Assembly: GCF_033096465.1 (NCBI RefSeq)
Contig: NZ_AP028156.1
Span: forward strand, 491,501 to 555,500
From: Blautia luti
Lineage (GTDB): Bacteria; Bacillota; Clostridia; Lachnospirales; Lachnospiraceae
Direction of reading: 5' to 3'
DNA length: 64,000 nt
Of this stretch, positions 52,482 through 62,668 are shown in pieces. The notes beneath the pieces are model-generated. The model was not told the origin of the DNA. It saw nothing but the letters and a program-made list of their open reading frames with translations, and made no database searches. The translations under genes and the position numbers were made by a program. Position 1 is the first letter of the stretch. The number at the start of each line of letters is the position of its first letter.

Positions 52482-53798
52482 ATGGCAGAAAAGATAAGAG
52501 AAGGAAAAGTCAGATGCTCATTTTGCCAGAAGACAGAAGATCAGGTGAGAAAATTGATCGCAGGTCCGGATGGTAAGACATTTATCTGTGATGAATGTAT
52601 TGGAATTTGTTCAGAGATCATGGAAGAAGAATTGAATTCCTATGACGACGATATGATAGATTCTGATATTAACCTGCTGAAACCGGAGGAAATCCATGCA
52701 GTTCTGGACGATTATGTGATCGGACAGGATGAGGCCAAAAAGGCACTGGCTGTAGCTGTTTACAACCATTATAAGAGAATCCTGGCATCCCGTTCCTCTG
52801 ATGTAGAGCTACAGAAAAGTAATATTCTCATGCTTGGCCCGACAGGTTCCGGTAAGACTCTGCTTGCTCAGACTCTCGCCAGAATGCTGAATGTACCTTT
52901 TGCCATTGCGGATGCTACCACATTGACAGAAGCAGGCTACGTAGGAGAAGATGTTGAAAATATTCTTCTGAAAATTATCCAGGCAGCAGATTACGATATC
53001 GAGCGTGCCCAGTATGGAATCATATATATAGATGAGATCGACAAGATCACAAGAAAGTCTGAAAATGCATCCATTACCCGTGATGTTTCCGGTGAGGGTG
53101 TACAGCAGGCATTATTAAAGATCCTGGAGGGAACAGTTGCAAGCGTACCGCCTCAGGGAGGCCGTAAACATCCACACCAGGAATTCATTCAGATTGATAC
53201 TACGAATATTCTATTCATCTGTGGTGGTGCTTTCGAAGGTATCGAGAAACTGATCGAAGCCAGAAAGGATACGAAATCCATTGGATTCGGTGCAGAAGTG
53301 GCAGTGAAGGAAGAACGGAATGTAGGAGAAGTTCTGAAAGAGGTTATGCCAGAGGACTTTATTAAATTCGGACTGATCCCTGAGTTTATCGGACGTGTGC
53401 CGGTAGTGGTAACTCTGGATGCACTGGATGAGAAAGCTCTCATCAGCATTCTGAAAGAGCCTAAGAATTCTCTGACCAAACAGTATCATAAACTGTTTGA
53501 ACTGGACGGAGTAGAACTTGATTTCAATGATGATGCACTGGAACTGGTAGCGAAGAAATCTCTGGAACGTAAGACAGGAGCCAGAGGACTTCGTGCGATC
53601 ATGGAAGGATCACTTATGGATCTTATGTATAAGATTCCATCAGATGATACCATCCGCAAGTGTACTATCACCAAAGATGTAGTGGAAGGCACCGGTGAGC
53701 CGGAAATTGTCAGGGGAGAAGCTCCTGCATCTGCAAAAACAGCAGGAACCAGACGGAAATCCCGCAGCCACAAAAAGGGAACATCGGAAACAGCCTGA
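52482..53798 (+). CDS. clpX: ATP-dependent Clp protease, ATP-binding subunit ClpX (canonical)
   Basis: This 438-residue unfoldase feeds substrates to ClpP. The zinc domain has CSFC and CDEC. The AAA+ module carries Walker A GPTGSGKT, the pore loop GYVGED, Walker [11 protein letters not shown], the RKH loop ([12 protein letters not shown]), the ClpP-docking IGF (KSIGFGAEV), the Arg finger [11 protein letters not shown] and sensor 2 [13 protein letters not shown] short Lys/Arg-rich C-terminal extension follows. It lies between clpP and lon as in many Clostridia. Compare the ClpX-like paralogue at 22718, which lacks the RKH loop. Confidence 0.98.
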   Translation: MAEKIREGKVRCSFCQKTEDQVRKLIAGPDGKTFICDECIGICSEIMEEELNSYDDDMIDSDINLLKPEEIHAVLDDYVIGQDEAKKALAVAVYNHYKRILASRSSDVELQKSNILMLGPTGSGKTLLAQTLARMLNVPFAIADATTLTEAGYVGEDVENILLKIIQAADYDIERAQYGIIYIDEIDKITRKSENASITRDVSGEGVQQALLKILEGTVASVPPQGGRKHPHQEFIQIDTTNILFICGGAFEGIEKLIEARKDTKSIGFGAEVAVKEERNVGEVLKEVMPEDFIKFGLIPEFIGRVPVVVTLDALDEKALISILKEPKNSLTKQYHKLFELDGVELDFNDDALELVAKKSLERKTGARGLRAIMEGSLMDLMYKIPSDDTIRKCTITKDVVEGTGEPEIVRGEAPASAKTAGTRRKSRSHKKGTSETA

Positions 53799-53818
53799 TG
53801 AAAGGGACTGAATAATCA

Positions 53819-56134
53819 ATGACAAATCAAAATATTGTGCTGCCATCTATTGCGCTGCGTGGAACTACCATTCTTCCGGGAATGATCGTTCATTTCGATG
53901 TGAGCAGAGAACGTTCCATCAAGGCAATTGAGGCTGCCATGCTTCATGATCAGAAGATCTTTCTGGTCACACAGAAGGATCCGGAAGTAGAAACTCCGGA
54001 TGCTTCCGGCGTTTATCAGGTGGGAACGATCGCTTATATTAAACAGGTAGTGAAGCTCCCACAGAATCTTCTGCGCGTACTTGTAGAAGGTATCGGCAGA
54101 GGACTTTTGGTAAAGTTTGAACAGGAATTTCCGTTTCTGAGAAGTGAGATCACACCGGTAGATGAAGAAAGTATTCAGATGCCGGAAGCTTTGATGGAAG
54201 CTATGCACAGAAGTCTGAAAGAACTGTTCCACCGTTACTGTATGGAAAATGGCAAGATCAGCAAAGAGCTGGTAACACAGATTTTAAATATAGAACAGAT
54301 TGAGGAACTGGTTGAGCAGATTGCTGTAAATATTCCTCTGTCTTACCAGAATAAACAGAAGATCTTGGAAGCACTTACCCTGGAGGAACGCTATGAAGTT
54401 CTGGGTGCGATCTTAAGCAATGAGATCGAGATCATGCAGATTGGCAGGGATCTCCAGAAGAAAGTGAAAGCCAGAGTTGACAAAAACCAGAGGGAATACA
54501 TTCTCAGAGAGCAGCTGAAACTGATCCGTGAGGAACTGGGGGAGGACAATACTGCAGATGAAGCAGATGAGTTTAAGAAGAAGCTTAAGGAGCTTCAGGC
54601 CAGCGACGAAGTAAAAGAGAAGATCAGCAAAGAGATTGAGAGATTTAAGAATACCAACAGCAATGTATCTGAGAATGCGGTACTCCGCGGTTATATCGAG
54701 ACTATGCTGGCACTTCCGTGGGATAAGAGATCCACAGATTCTGATGATCTGAAAGAGGCATGGAAAGTGCTTCAGGAAGGTCATTATGGACTGAAAGATG
54801 TGAAAGAGCGCGTGATGGAATTCCTTTCTGTCCGTAAACTGACACACAAAGGCAAGAGCCCGATCCTTTGTCTGGTGGGACCTCCTGGAACAGGTAAAAC
54901 ATCTATCGCCAAGTCCATTGCAGAAGCTATGCACAAGAAATATGTGCGCATCTGTCTGGGCGGTGTGAGAGATGAAGCGGAGATCCGAGGCCACAGAAAG
55001 ACTTATGTAGGAGCAATGCCTGGCAGAATTACTGCAGCATTACAGCAGGCAGGCGTATGCAACCCGCTGATGCTTCTGGATGAGATCGATAAGACCAGCA
55101 GTGACTATAAGGGTGATACTTCCGCAGCGCTTCTGGAGGTACTTGATCCGGAGCAGAACAGCAAATTTATGGATCATTATATAGAAGTACCGCAGGATCT
55201 TTCCGAAGTACTGTTTATTGCAACTGCAAACGATGTTCAGGGCATTCCGAGACCTCTTCTAGACCGTATGGAACTGATCGAGATCGCAGGCTACACAGAG
55301 AATGAGAAAGAGCACATTGCAAAGGAACACCTGATTCCGAAGCAGATGGAAGAGAACGGGATCGAGAAAGGCAAACTGACTATTCAGTCTGCAGCACTTA
55401 AGAAGATTATCAATAATTATACAAAAGAGGCCGGTGTTCGAAATCTGGAGAGAACCATCGGACAGATCTGCAGAAAAACTGCACGTCTGATCATGGAAGA
55501 AGATAAGAAGAAAGTTACCGTAACTTCCAAGAATCTGTCAGATTTTCTTGGAAAAGAACATTTCAACTATCTTATGGCAAATAAGAAAGATGAGATCGGT
55601 ATTTCCCGTGGCCTTGCATGGACACAGGTTGGCGGTGACACCTTGCAGATCGAAGTCAATGTAATGCCTGGAAAAGGTGAGCTGATGCTTACCGGACAGC
55701 TTGGAGATGTGATGAAAGAGTCTGCACAGGCAGGTATTACTTATATTCGTTCCATTGCTGCTGACTATAAAGTTGGACCGGAATTTTTCCAGGAGAACGA
55801 TATTCATGTGCATATTCCGGAGGGAGCAGTACCAAAAGACGGACCGTCCGCAGGTATTACCATGGCAACTGCGATTCTTTCCGCAATTATTAAGAAGCCG
55901 GTAAGAGCAGATCTTGCAATGACCGGTGAGATCACACTGAGAGGAAGAGTCCTTCCGATCGGCGGTTTAAAAGAGAAACTTCTAGCAGCAAAATATGCGA
56001 AGATCAAAGAAGTATTAGTACCGGCAGAGAATAAACCGGATATTCAGGAATTAGACAAGGAAATCACAGACGGACTTACGGTCACATTTGTAAGTTCTAT
56101 GAAAGAAGTACTGAATAAAGCACTTGTATCATAA
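53819..56134 (+). CDS. lon: ATP-dependent protease Lon
   Basis: This 771-residue LonA protease has an N-terminal substrate-binding domain (about 1-200), a helical part, the AAA+ domain (Walker A GPPGTGKT, Walker [10 protein letters not shown]) and a C-terminal serine-lysine protease domain. The dyad is Ser677 in [10 protein letters not shown] and Lys720 in [10 protein letters not shown]. The start follows AAAGGGACTG, 20 bases after clpX. No CtsR or HrcA operator is obvious in front of the block. Confidence 0.98.
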   Translation: MTNQNIVLPSIALRGTTILPGMIVHFDVSRERSIKAIEAAMLHDQKIFLVTQKDPEVETPDASGVYQVGTIAYIKQVVKLPQNLLRVLVEGIGRGLLVKFEQEFPFLRSEITPVDEESIQMPEALMEAMHRSLKELFHRYCMENGKISKELVTQILNIEQIEELVEQIAVNIPLSYQNKQKILEALTLEERYEVLGAILSNEIEIMQIGRDLQKKVKARVDKNQREYILREQLKLIREELGEDNTADEADEFKKKLKELQASDEVKEKISKEIERFKNTNSNVSENAVLRGYIETMLALPWDKRSTDSDDLKEAWKVLQEGHYGLKDVKERVMEFLSVRKLTHKGKSPILCLVGPPGTGKTSIAKSIAEAMHKKYVRICLGGVRDEAEIRGHRKTYVGAMPGRITAALQQAGVCNPLMLLDEIDKTSSDYKGDTSAALLEVLDPEQNSKFMDHYIEVPQDLSEVLFIATANDVQGIPRPLLDRMELIEIAGYTENEKEHIAKEHLIPKQMEENGIEKGKLTIQSAALKKIINNYTKEAGVRNLERTIGQICRKTARLIMEEDKKKVTVTSKNLSDFLGKEHFNYLMANKKDEIGISRGLAWTQVGGDTLQIEVNVMPGKGELMLTGQLGDVMKESAQAGITYIRSIAADYKVGPEFFQENDIHVHIPEGAVPKDGPSAGITMATAILSAIIKKPVRADLAMTGEITLRGRVLPIGGLKEKLLAAKYAKIKEVLVPAENKPDIQELDKEITDGLTVTFVSSMKEVLNKALVS

Positions 56135-56246
56135 AAAATGGTTACTGTTTATTCCATTCTCAGTAACATGGTTTACGATGTACAGGATTGATATTATGTT
56201 TATCGGAGTTTTACCAGGATGCAGTGTGACAGTAACAGAAAAGAAT

Positions 56247-56280
56247 AAAGAGTCAGTCTGGATCTGGATTGACTCTTTGT
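56247..56280 (+). terminator. Hairpin after lon
   Basis: AAAGAGTCA pairs with TGACTCTTT around a 14-base loop, followed by GTTGTG. It sits close to the ysxC ribosome binding site and may terminate only partly. Confidence 0.6.
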
Positions 56281-56301
56281 TGTGAAAAAGAGAGGAAATC
56301 A

Positions 56302-56907
56302 ATGGTTATCAAAAATGTATCATTAGATATCGTATGCGGTATCACCAGCAAACTCCCGGATACCAACAGACCGGAGGTTGCATTTGCAGGAAAATCAAAT
56401 GTAGGAAAATCATCTCTGATCAACGGGCTGATGAACCGGAAATCTCTTGCCAGAACAAGTGCACAGCCGGGAAAAACACAGACTATTAATTTTTACAATA
56501 TCAATGAAGCCATGTATCTGGTAGACCTCCCGGGCTATGGATACGCAAAGGTTTCACAGTCTGAGAAGGAAAAATGGGGCAAGATGATCGAGAGATATCT
56601 CCATACATCCCAAAACCTTAAGGCAGTTTTTCTTCTTATTGACATCCGTCATGATCCATCTGCAAATGATAAGATGATGTATGACTGGATCCTGAACAAT
56701 GGTTATGAGCCGATCATCATAGCAACCAAGCTCGACAAGCTCAAACGAAGCCAGGTTCAGAAGAATATCAAAGCAATCAAAGAAGGGCTGAAGCTGAGCA
56801 AAAATGGTGTCATCATTCCTTTCTCCGCTGAGACGAAGCAGGGAAGAGATGAGATCTGGGCTCTGATCGATGAGTTGACCGGACTGGCAGCTACTGAAGA
56901 AGCCTGA
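56302..56907 (+). CDS. ysxC: Ribosome-biogenesis GTPase YsxC/EngB
   Basis: This 201-residue GTPase helps assemble the 50S subunit. The G motifs are visible: G1 [11 protein letters not shown]2 Thr in [11 protein letters not shown]3 DLPGYG and G4 TKLDK. The ATG at 56302 lies behind GAGAGGAAA; an in-frame ATG 11 codons earlier is less well placed. It is the usual gene after lon in Firmicutes. The ECF ATPase gene follows after 25 bases and is probably cotranscribed. Confidence 0.96.
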   Translation: MVIKNVSLDIVCGITSKLPDTNRPEVAFAGKSNVGKSSLINGLMNRKSLARTSAQPGKTQTINFYNINEAMYLVDLPGYGYAKVSQSEKEKWGKMIERYLHTSQNLKAVFLLIDIRHDPSANDKMMYDWILNNGYEPIIIATKLDKLKRSQVQKNIKAIKEGLKLSKNGVIIPFSAETKQGRDEIWALIDELTGLAATEEA

Positions 56908-56932
56908 GAAAATATACGAGGACAAAAATATT

Positions 56933-57778
56933 ATGGGAATTATCAAGGCATTCAAGCTGGGATTTGACTATCTCAAGTATGATGAAGACGGCAACGTGCA
57001 GGATATGCAGCGTGCCGTCAATGATGTAAACCTGGACATTGAAGCCGGACAATTCGTGGCTGTTCTGGGACATAATGGTTCCGGAAAATCTACTCTTGCA
57101 AAACATTTGAATGCACTTTTGCTTCCGACAGAAGGTACATTATGGGTAGATGGGATTGACACGTCTAAAGAGCCGGAACTATGGAAAGTCCGCCAGAAAG
57201 CGGGCATGGTTTTTCAGAATCCTGACAATCAGATCATAGGAACTGTAGTAGAAGAAGACGTAGGTTTCGGACCGGAGAACATGGGCGTGCCTACAGAGAA
57301 AATCTGGGAACGTGTAGATGAGAGCCTGAAGAAAACAGGCATGACCTCCTACCGTTATCATTCTCCGAATAAACTTTCCGGCGGACAGAAGCAGAGGGTT
57401 GCCATTGCCGGTGTCATGGCAATGCGCCCGAAGTGCATCATCCTGGATGAGCCAACTGCCATGCTGGATCCGAATGGACGAAAGGAAGTTCTCGAGGCAG
57501 TCAGTGACCTTAACAAACAGGAGGGAGTAACAGTCATTCTGATTACACATTATATGGAAGAGGTTGTCCGTGCAGACAAGGTTTATGTCATGGACAGCGG
57601 AGAAGTGGTGATGCAGGGAACACCAAGGGAGATATTTTCCCAGGTGGAAACTCTGAAAGAATACAGACTGGATGTGCCGCAGGTAACACTTCTGGCACAC
57701 GAACTTCATAAAGCCGGAGTGGATATTCCGGAGGGAATACTGACTACAGAGGAGCTGGTGAATGCCTTATGTCTATAG
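56933..57778 (+). CDS. ecfA1: ECF transporter ATPase, EcfA1 type
   Basis: This 281-residue ATPase is one of the two energising subunits of an energy-coupling-factor importer for vitamins or metal ions. It has Walker [11 protein letters not shown]-loop [11 protein letters not shown], signature [16 protein letters not shown], Walker [14 protein letters not shown] and H-loop LITHYMEEV. The C-terminal part ([16 protein letters not shown]) is typical for CbiO/EcfA. The stop overlaps the start of ecfA2 by 10 bases, so the two are translationally coupled. No substrate-binding S component is beside it. Confidence 0.94.
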   Translation: MGIIKAFKLGFDYLKYDEDGNVQDMQRAVNDVNLDIEAGQFVAVLGHNGSGKSTLAKHLNALLLPTEGTLWVDGIDTSKEPELWKVRQKAGMVFQNPDNQIIGTVVEEDVGFGPENMGVPTEKIWERVDESLKKTGMTSYRYHSPNKLSGGQKQRVAIAGVMAMRPKCIILDEPTAMLDPNGRKEVLEAVSDLNKQEGVTVILITHYMEEVVRADKVYVMDSGEVVMQGTPREIFSQVETLKEYRLDVPQVTLLAHELHKAGVDIPEGILTTEELVNALCL

Positions 57779-58653
57779 AATTAAAGAACGTAACCTATAC
57801 CTACAGTCCGGGAACTGCCTATGAGATCCATGCGCTGAAAGATGTAAATCTCACTATTCCGGACGGACAGTTTATCGGAATCATCGGGCATACAGGAAGT
57901 GGAAAATCCACATTGATCCAGCATTTTAATGCGCTGATCCGACCGACTTCCGGTACCATTACCTATAACGGAGAGGATATCTGGGGTGAGAAATATGACC
58001 GCCGTGCTTTGCGAAGCGAGGTAGGTCTGGTGTTCCAGTATCCGGAGCATCAGCTTTTCGAGAATGATGTGCTCTCTGATGTCTGCTTTGGACCGATGAA
58101 TCAGGGATTATCCAGAGAAGAGGCAGAAGTGGAAGCGAAGAAAGCGCTGGAGCATGTAGGTTTTAAAGAGGAGAATTACAGCAAATCTCCTTTTGAACTT
58201 TCCGGAGGACAGAAGAAACGAGTTGCCATTGCAGGAGTTCTGGCAATGAACCCGAAAATTCTCATCCTTGATGAACCGACAGCAGGTCTGGATCCGAAAG
58301 GACGTGATGACATCCTTGACCAGATCGCAGAGCTTCATAAAGTAAGAGGAATTACCATTATCCTTGTATCTCACAGCATGGAAGATATCGCGAAATATGC
58401 AGAGAGACTGATCGTAGTCAATGATGGAGAGATTGCATACGATGACGTTCCGAAGGCGGTATTTGCCCATTACAGAGAACTGGAAGCCATGGGACTTGCA
58501 GCACCACAGATTACCTATATCATGCATGCACTGAAAGAAAAAGGGCTGGATGTGGATGTAACTGCGACTACGGTGGAGGAAGCGAAAGCGAATATTCTGG
58601 AAGTGTTGAGAAAAACAGCACCAGAGAAAATTAAGGGAGGACAGGAAGCATGA
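57769..58653 (+). CDS. ecfA2: ECF transporter ATPase, EcfA2 type
   Basis: This 294-residue second ATPase pairs with EcfA1. It has Walker [11 protein letters not shown]-loop [14 protein letters not shown], signature [16 protein letters not shown], Walker [14 protein letters not shown] and H-loop LVSHSMEDI. It overlaps ecfA1 at its start and ecfT at its end by four bases. The heterodimer contacts EcfT through a groove near the Q-loop. Confidence 0.95.
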   Translation: MSIELKNVTYTYSPGTAYEIHALKDVNLTIPDGQFIGIIGHTGSGKSTLIQHFNALIRPTSGTITYNGEDIWGEKYDRRALRSEVGLVFQYPEHQLFENDVLSDVCFGPMNQGLSREEAEVEAKKALEHVGFKEENYSKSPFELSGGQKKRVAIAGVLAMNPKILILDEPTAGLDPKGRDDILDQIAELHKVRGITIILVSHSMEDIAKYAERLIVVNDGEIAYDDVPKAVFAHYRELEAMGLAAPQITYIMHALKEKGLDVDVTATTVEEAKANILEVLRKTAPEKIKGGQEA

Positions 58654-59453
58654 TCCGAGATATTACATTAGGACAGTATTATCCTGCCAATTCCATTCTT
58701 CACAAGATGGACCCAAGAGCAAAACTGGTAGGCACAATGGTATTTATTATCTCCGTATTTGTATTCCATACATTTCCGGGATATGCAGTAGCAACGTTAT
58801 TCCTGGCAGGTATGATCATAATTTCAAAAGTTCCGCCGAAATTCATGTTCAAGGGACTGAAGGCGATCGTAATGCTGCTTATGATCACAGTGATCTTTAA
58901 TATTCTGCTGACTCCTGGAAAAGTTCTCTGGCAGTGGGGAATCCTGCATGTAACAGAAGAGGGCCTGAAACTGGCAGGAAGAATGGCAATCCGCCTGACT
59001 TATCTTGTGATCGGTTCCTCAATCATGACGCTGACAACAACACCAAATCAGCTCACAGACGGCCTGGAACGACTTCTCAGACCGCTGAATAAGCTTCATG
59101 TACCAATCCATGAGATTGCCATGATGATGTCCATTGCATTAAGATTCATCCCGATCCTGCTGGAAGAAACTGACAAGATCATGAAAGCACAGATCGCCCG
59201 CGGTGCAGATTTCGAAAACGGAAACCTGATCCAGAAGGCCAAGAATATGATCCCGCTTCTGGTGCCGCTGTTTATTTCAGCATTCCGAAGAGCCAACGAT
59301 CTGGCAATGGCAATGGAGGCAAGATGCTACCACGGTGGCGATAACAGAACACAGATGAAGCCACTCCATTATGAATCCAGAGATTATATTGCATATGTGG
59401 TGATGTTTGCTTATCTGGCGATTGCGATTATATTCAGAATCGCAGGAATTTGA
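58650..59453 (+). CDS. ecfT: ECF transporter transmembrane subunit EcfT
   Basis: This 267-residue membrane scaffold joins the ATPases to exchangeable S components. It has several N-terminal helices and, toward the C-terminus, the two short cytoplasmic coupling motifs of the family, QIARGADF and MEARCYHGG, the latter with Cys in the third place (ARG/ARC type). The A1-A2-T order with overlapping genes is that of a group II module shared by many S subunits. S components must be encoded elsewhere. Confidence 0.95.
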   Translation: MIRDITLGQYYPANSILHKMDPRAKLVGTMVFIISVFVFHTFPGYAVATLFLAGMIIISKVPPKFMFKGLKAIVMLLMITVIFNILLTPGKVLWQWGILHVTEEGLKLAGRMAIRLTYLVIGSSIMTLTTTPNQLTDGLERLLRPLNKLHVPIHEIAMMMSIALRFIPILLEETDKIMKAQIARGADFENGNLIQKAKNMIPLLVPLFISAFRRANDLAMAMEARCYHGGDNRTQMKPLHYESRDYIAYVVMFAYLAIAIIFRIAGI

Positions 59454-59491
59454 TGAGATACGGAATAGTTACTGATTTATAATGATATTTT

Positions 59492-59530
59492 ATATGCTGT
59501 AATCCGGTAAAAATGGGTTACAGCATATTT
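59492..59530 (+). terminator. Terminator of the ecf operon
   Basis: ATATGCTGTAA pairs with TTACAGCATAT, followed by TTCTATTT. Confidence 0.78.
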
Positions 59531-59588
59531 CTATTTATGAACAGAAAAAGGCATATTTTTATCTGTTATAAAGGTTCTATAATAAACA

Positions 59589-61109
59589 TTAATCGAAAGA
59601 TTTAAAAAGAAGCCTTTGGCAGGATAACCAAAGTAACCCGAGTTCTGATTGAGACAGCTTAGAAAAAGTTATATTTAATAAATCTTCTATTTTTTTTATC
59701 CGATAAATAACAGTATGACGATGTATAAATAAATTAGAAGCTGTTGCCGATAAATTCAGACCGGAAGAAATATATTGTTCAAGGCAGATGAGTAAATCCT
59801 GTCGGTATTCTTTTTTTATGTTTTGAAAATTTTTCATAGATGGAAACATCAATCCATCTGCTTCATTTGATGTAAATAATGTTTTTACAAGATATTCTGG
59901 CAAAATTTCCAGAAAAGATATCCCTGGTTCTTTTTTTCTTTGACTTAAAGCTATCTGAGACTGCATAAATGCAGTATGCAACTCCGTAATGTTTTCAAAG
60001 CACATACTTTGACCAAAATACATATGACATTGATTTAGAAAATTAGTCATTTTTTTGTAAAATGTTAAGTTGTGATAGTGTTCAAGATTTTGGTCGACTG
60101 CAACAATTTGATCAGAATAATTATATATCATCTCAAGATTCAGGAGATATGAAATATTAGGAATGAAATTTTTTATAGATGGTCCATCTGCTGAGTCTTT
60201 TTGAAAAGTCCAGACAAAATATTTCTTTTCTTTAATAAATCCATTACGCGCAAGATTGAAAAAAAGTACTTCCTGATTAATTTCTTTCCCTCTTATAAGC
60301 TGTTCAATGTACCATGGCATATGTTTACTTGAAAAAGCAAATTCAGTGGTATGTTGAATTGCCTGTTCAATAAATGTCTGAATCTGTACGACATTCAGAT
60401 ATTCTCCAGGTGTAAATTCTGCAGAAACATCACTTAATGCCAATGTACCAAATATTGATTCATTTCGATAGAGTGGTGCAATGAGTCGCTTTATTTTGTG
60501 GAAGCGATTATCTGACTGGAAGAAAAAAGGTTTACGTCCATTATTTAAAAGTGAATTAAGACTCGGACTGATTTCTGATTCGTCAGGCGAACGGCCATGA
60601 GACAGAACATAATTCCAAAGTTCTCCTTTGGTGGAAATATCTGGAACATGGCCGGCCGTCATTAAAAGATTTTGTTGCATGTCAAAAATAGCGATAGGAT
60701 TTTTGAGCATTTTTGTACATATTTGTAAAATATTTTTTAATGATGAATTTTTTAAAATACATTGAAGAATCTGACATTCCCAATTTTGATATTCTGCAAT
60801 GATATCAGATATAGTATACAGTAGCGAATCTATAGAAATATCTGTTGTAGTGAGAACGCTGCAGGAGAGAAAAACAGAGGGAACAGATTCGGGATATTGA
60901 TTAATAAAAAGCATATGTGCTGGAAAGGAAAAATCTGGTGGGAAAGAATACAACGAATCAATCAGATAAAGAGTATCAGAGTCAATAACTGTTGTTTCAG
61001 GTAAAAATTTCCGTACGCGGGTAATTGTGCAGGAATTTTGATTTTGTTCTTTTATTACAAAAATATCTGCTGAAATTTGTTCAAAAATCTGATGAATATT
61101 GAGTTTCAT
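59589..61109 (-). CDS. PucR-family transcriptional regulator
   Basis: This 506-residue regulator has an N-terminal PucR-type domain (about 1-110, MKLNIHQIFEQ), a long middle with FGTLALSDVSAEFTPGE that looks GAF/PAS-like, and the C-terminal PucR helix-turn-helix (SATASNLFIHRHTVIYRIKK, about 455-480). The start at 61109 has a perfect AGGAGGG; the frame is open another 28 codons upstream, which I reject. It is divergent from the aminomethyltransferase gene and shares a 143-base control region. PucR regulators usually sense a catabolic substrate. The A/T-rich codon use differs from the ecf genes next to it. Confidence 0.88.
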   Translation of the reverse strand: MKLNIHQIFEQISADIFVIKEQNQNSCTITRVRKFLPETTVIDSDTLYLIDSLYSFPPDFSFPAHMLFINQYPESVPSVFLSCSVLTTTDISIDSLLYTISDIIAEYQNWECQILQCILKNSSLKNILQICTKMLKNPIAIFDMQQNLLMTAGHVPDISTKGELWNYVLSHGRSPDESEISPSLNSLLNNGRKPFFFQSDNRFHKIKRLIAPLYRNESIFGTLALSDVSAEFTPGEYLNVVQIQTFIEQAIQHTTEFAFSSKHMPWYIEQLIRGKEINQEVLFFNLARNGFIKEKKYFVWTFQKDSADGPSIKNFIPNISYLLNLEMIYNYSDQIVAVDQNLEHYHNLTFYKKMTNFLNQCHMYFGQSMCFENITELHTAFMQSQIALSQRKKEPGISFLEILPEYLVKTLFTSNEADGLMFPSMKNFQNIKKEYRQDLLICLEQYISSGLNLSATASNLFIHRHTVIYRIKKIEDLLNITFSKLSQSELGLLWLSCQRLLFKSFD

Positions 61110-61164
61110 AGGAACCCTCCTGTAATATGGACATTTATGTATAAAAATAGTATCTGTTTTTTTG

Positions 61165-61193
61165 ATTATACAGACGATGAATATAAAAAACAA
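61165..61193 (-). promoter_or_regulatory. Promoter of the PucR gene
   Basis: On the minus strand TTGTTT, a 17-base spacer and a perfect TATAAT, about 55 bases upstream of the start. Confidence 0.7.
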
Positions 61194-61207
61194 GTGTATT
61201 ATACTTG
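61191..61207. promoter_or_regulatory. Candidate operator in the divergent control region
   Basis: A 17-base near-palindrome (CAAGTGTATTATACTTG, one mismatched pair). It overlaps the -35 of the PucR promoter and a TATACT (61200-61205) that may be the -10 of the aminomethyltransferase gene, so a bound regulator could control both. Confidence 0.45.
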
Positions 61208-61252
61208 GGTTTAGAAAGTGTACAAAAATATATAAAAAGAAAGGGGAAAATT

Positions 61253-62602
61253 ATGAACGAATCAAGAAATCCACTAATGGAAGGTGCCAGTTTACTATAT
61301 CAGGTTGCACCGGGAGCATTGCTTCCATATGAATATCGAGGAGTAAGACCGGAGATTAAAGCATACCAGACAAGTGCATGGATTGGAACTGCACTGATGA
61401 TTTCACCAATTTACGATGTGTATGGACCGGATGTGATCAAGTTTTTTAATTCTATCTGTACAAATGATTTTTCTAAACTCGGGATGAAAGGGCTTCGTCA
61501 TGCAGTAATCTGCAATGAAAAAGGACAGATTATGACAGATGGTGTTGCAATTAAGGTTGCTGAGGACAGAATCCGAACATATTGGTTAAATCCACCTCTT
61601 GCGTATCTTGTAGAATCATCTGAAATGGATGTACATGGGGAAGATATGTCAGGAAAAGAATATATTATTCAAATTGATGGAGAAAAATCTCTTGAAATTC
61701 TGGAAGATGCTTTTCAAGCGGATTTACATGATATTAAATTTGCACGTCATAGATGTCAGGATGTAGATGGAAAGACAGTACGTATTATTCGCCTTGGGAT
61801 GTCTGGCAACCTTGCTTATGAAATTCATGGGGATATTTCAGAGTTTGTATATATTTATGATAAGGTTTGGGAAAGCGGGAAAAAATTTGGTGCTCAGAAA
61901 TTAGGACTTCATGCCTATAATCTTTTTAATCATACGGAAGCAGGATTTCCAAACATCAATCTCCATTATCCGCTTCCATGGTTTGAATCGGGAGAAGGAC
62001 TGGCCAATTATCTGTATCAGCATCCGGAGACTGCTTTTTATAATATTAAACGTTATCTGCTTGGCAGTGTGGGAGATGATCTTGAAAGTCGTTTTATGAC
62101 GCCATTTGATGTTGGATGGGATTTCCTTGTGAAATTTAATCATGATTTTACCGGAAAAGATGCTCTTTTGAAACTTGCTGAAGAAAAACGCAGAACAGCA
62201 GTAACTCTTGAATGGAATGGAGAGGATGTAGGAAAAATTTTTACTACGAAACTGATTCCGGGAGAGGAACCTTGTGAAGATATTTCCGTACAGAGTGATG
62301 TATTCTGGAATGAACAGCCGGAAGAACCAGGATTCACTTATAGAGCAGATAAGGTATTTGCCGGAGAAAACCAGATTGGCATTTCATCTGGAAGAATAAT
62401 TTCCTATAATTACAATAGTATGATTTCTCTTGGATTTATTAATCCTAAATATGCAAAAGAAGGAACGAAACTGGAAATTTTGTGGGGGACTCCTGGTACG
62501 CGTCAGATGAAAGTACGTGCAACAGTAAAAAAACTTCCTTATAATAGCGAGTTTATCCGCAATGAAAACAAAGATGTAGAAGAAATTCCTCATTTATTCT
62601 AA
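61253..62602 (+). CDS. Aminomethyltransferase-family protein, possible THF-dependent O-demethylase (LigM/GcvT like)
   Basis: This 449-residue protein has the GcvT fold. The N-terminal part shows ISPIYDVYGPDVIKFFNSIC (the GcvT-like DxSxxxxxxxxG-type region), the middle contains RLGMSGNLAYEIHG, and the GAQKLGLHAYNLFNHTEAG segment is close to LigM and DmdA-type demethylases. Such enzymes move a methyl group from methoxy aromatics, sulfonium compounds or methylamines to tetrahydrofolate. The ATG follows AAAGGGGAAA. Substrate is inferred only from the family; glycine cleavage is unlikely because gcvH and gcvP are absent. The MFS transporter and reductase next door fit a catabolic role. Confidence 0.82.
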   Translation: MNESRNPLMEGASLLYQVAPGALLPYEYRGVRPEIKAYQTSAWIGTALMISPIYDVYGPDVIKFFNSICTNDFSKLGMKGLRHAVICNEKGQIMTDGVAIKVAEDRIRTYWLNPPLAYLVESSEMDVHGEDMSGKEYIIQIDGEKSLEILEDAFQADLHDIKFARHRCQDVDGKTVRIIRLGMSGNLAYEIHGDISEFVYIYDKVWESGKKFGAQKLGLHAYNLFNHTEAGFPNINLHYPLPWFESGEGLANYLYQHPETAFYNIKRYLLGSVGDDLESRFMTPFDVGWDFLVKFNHDFTGKDALLKLAEEKRRTAVTLEWNGEDVGKIFTTKLIPGEEPCEDISVQSDVFWNEQPEEPGFTYRADKVFAGENQIGISSGRIISYNYNSMISLGFINPKYAKEGTKLEILWGTPGTRQMKVRATVKKLPYNSEFIRNENKDVEEIPHLF

Positions 62603-62614
62603 GGTTTAACAGGG

Positions 62615-62643
62615 GGCGGCTGTTTTACGACAGCCGCTTTTCA
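62615..62643 (+). terminator. Terminator between the aminomethyltransferase and MFS genes
   Basis: GGCGGCTGT pairs with ACAGCCGC around TTTACG and is followed by TTTTC. It separates or attenuates the downstream genes. Confidence 0.88.
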
Positions 62644-62668
62644 TATATTGTTTGGAAGGAGATACATA

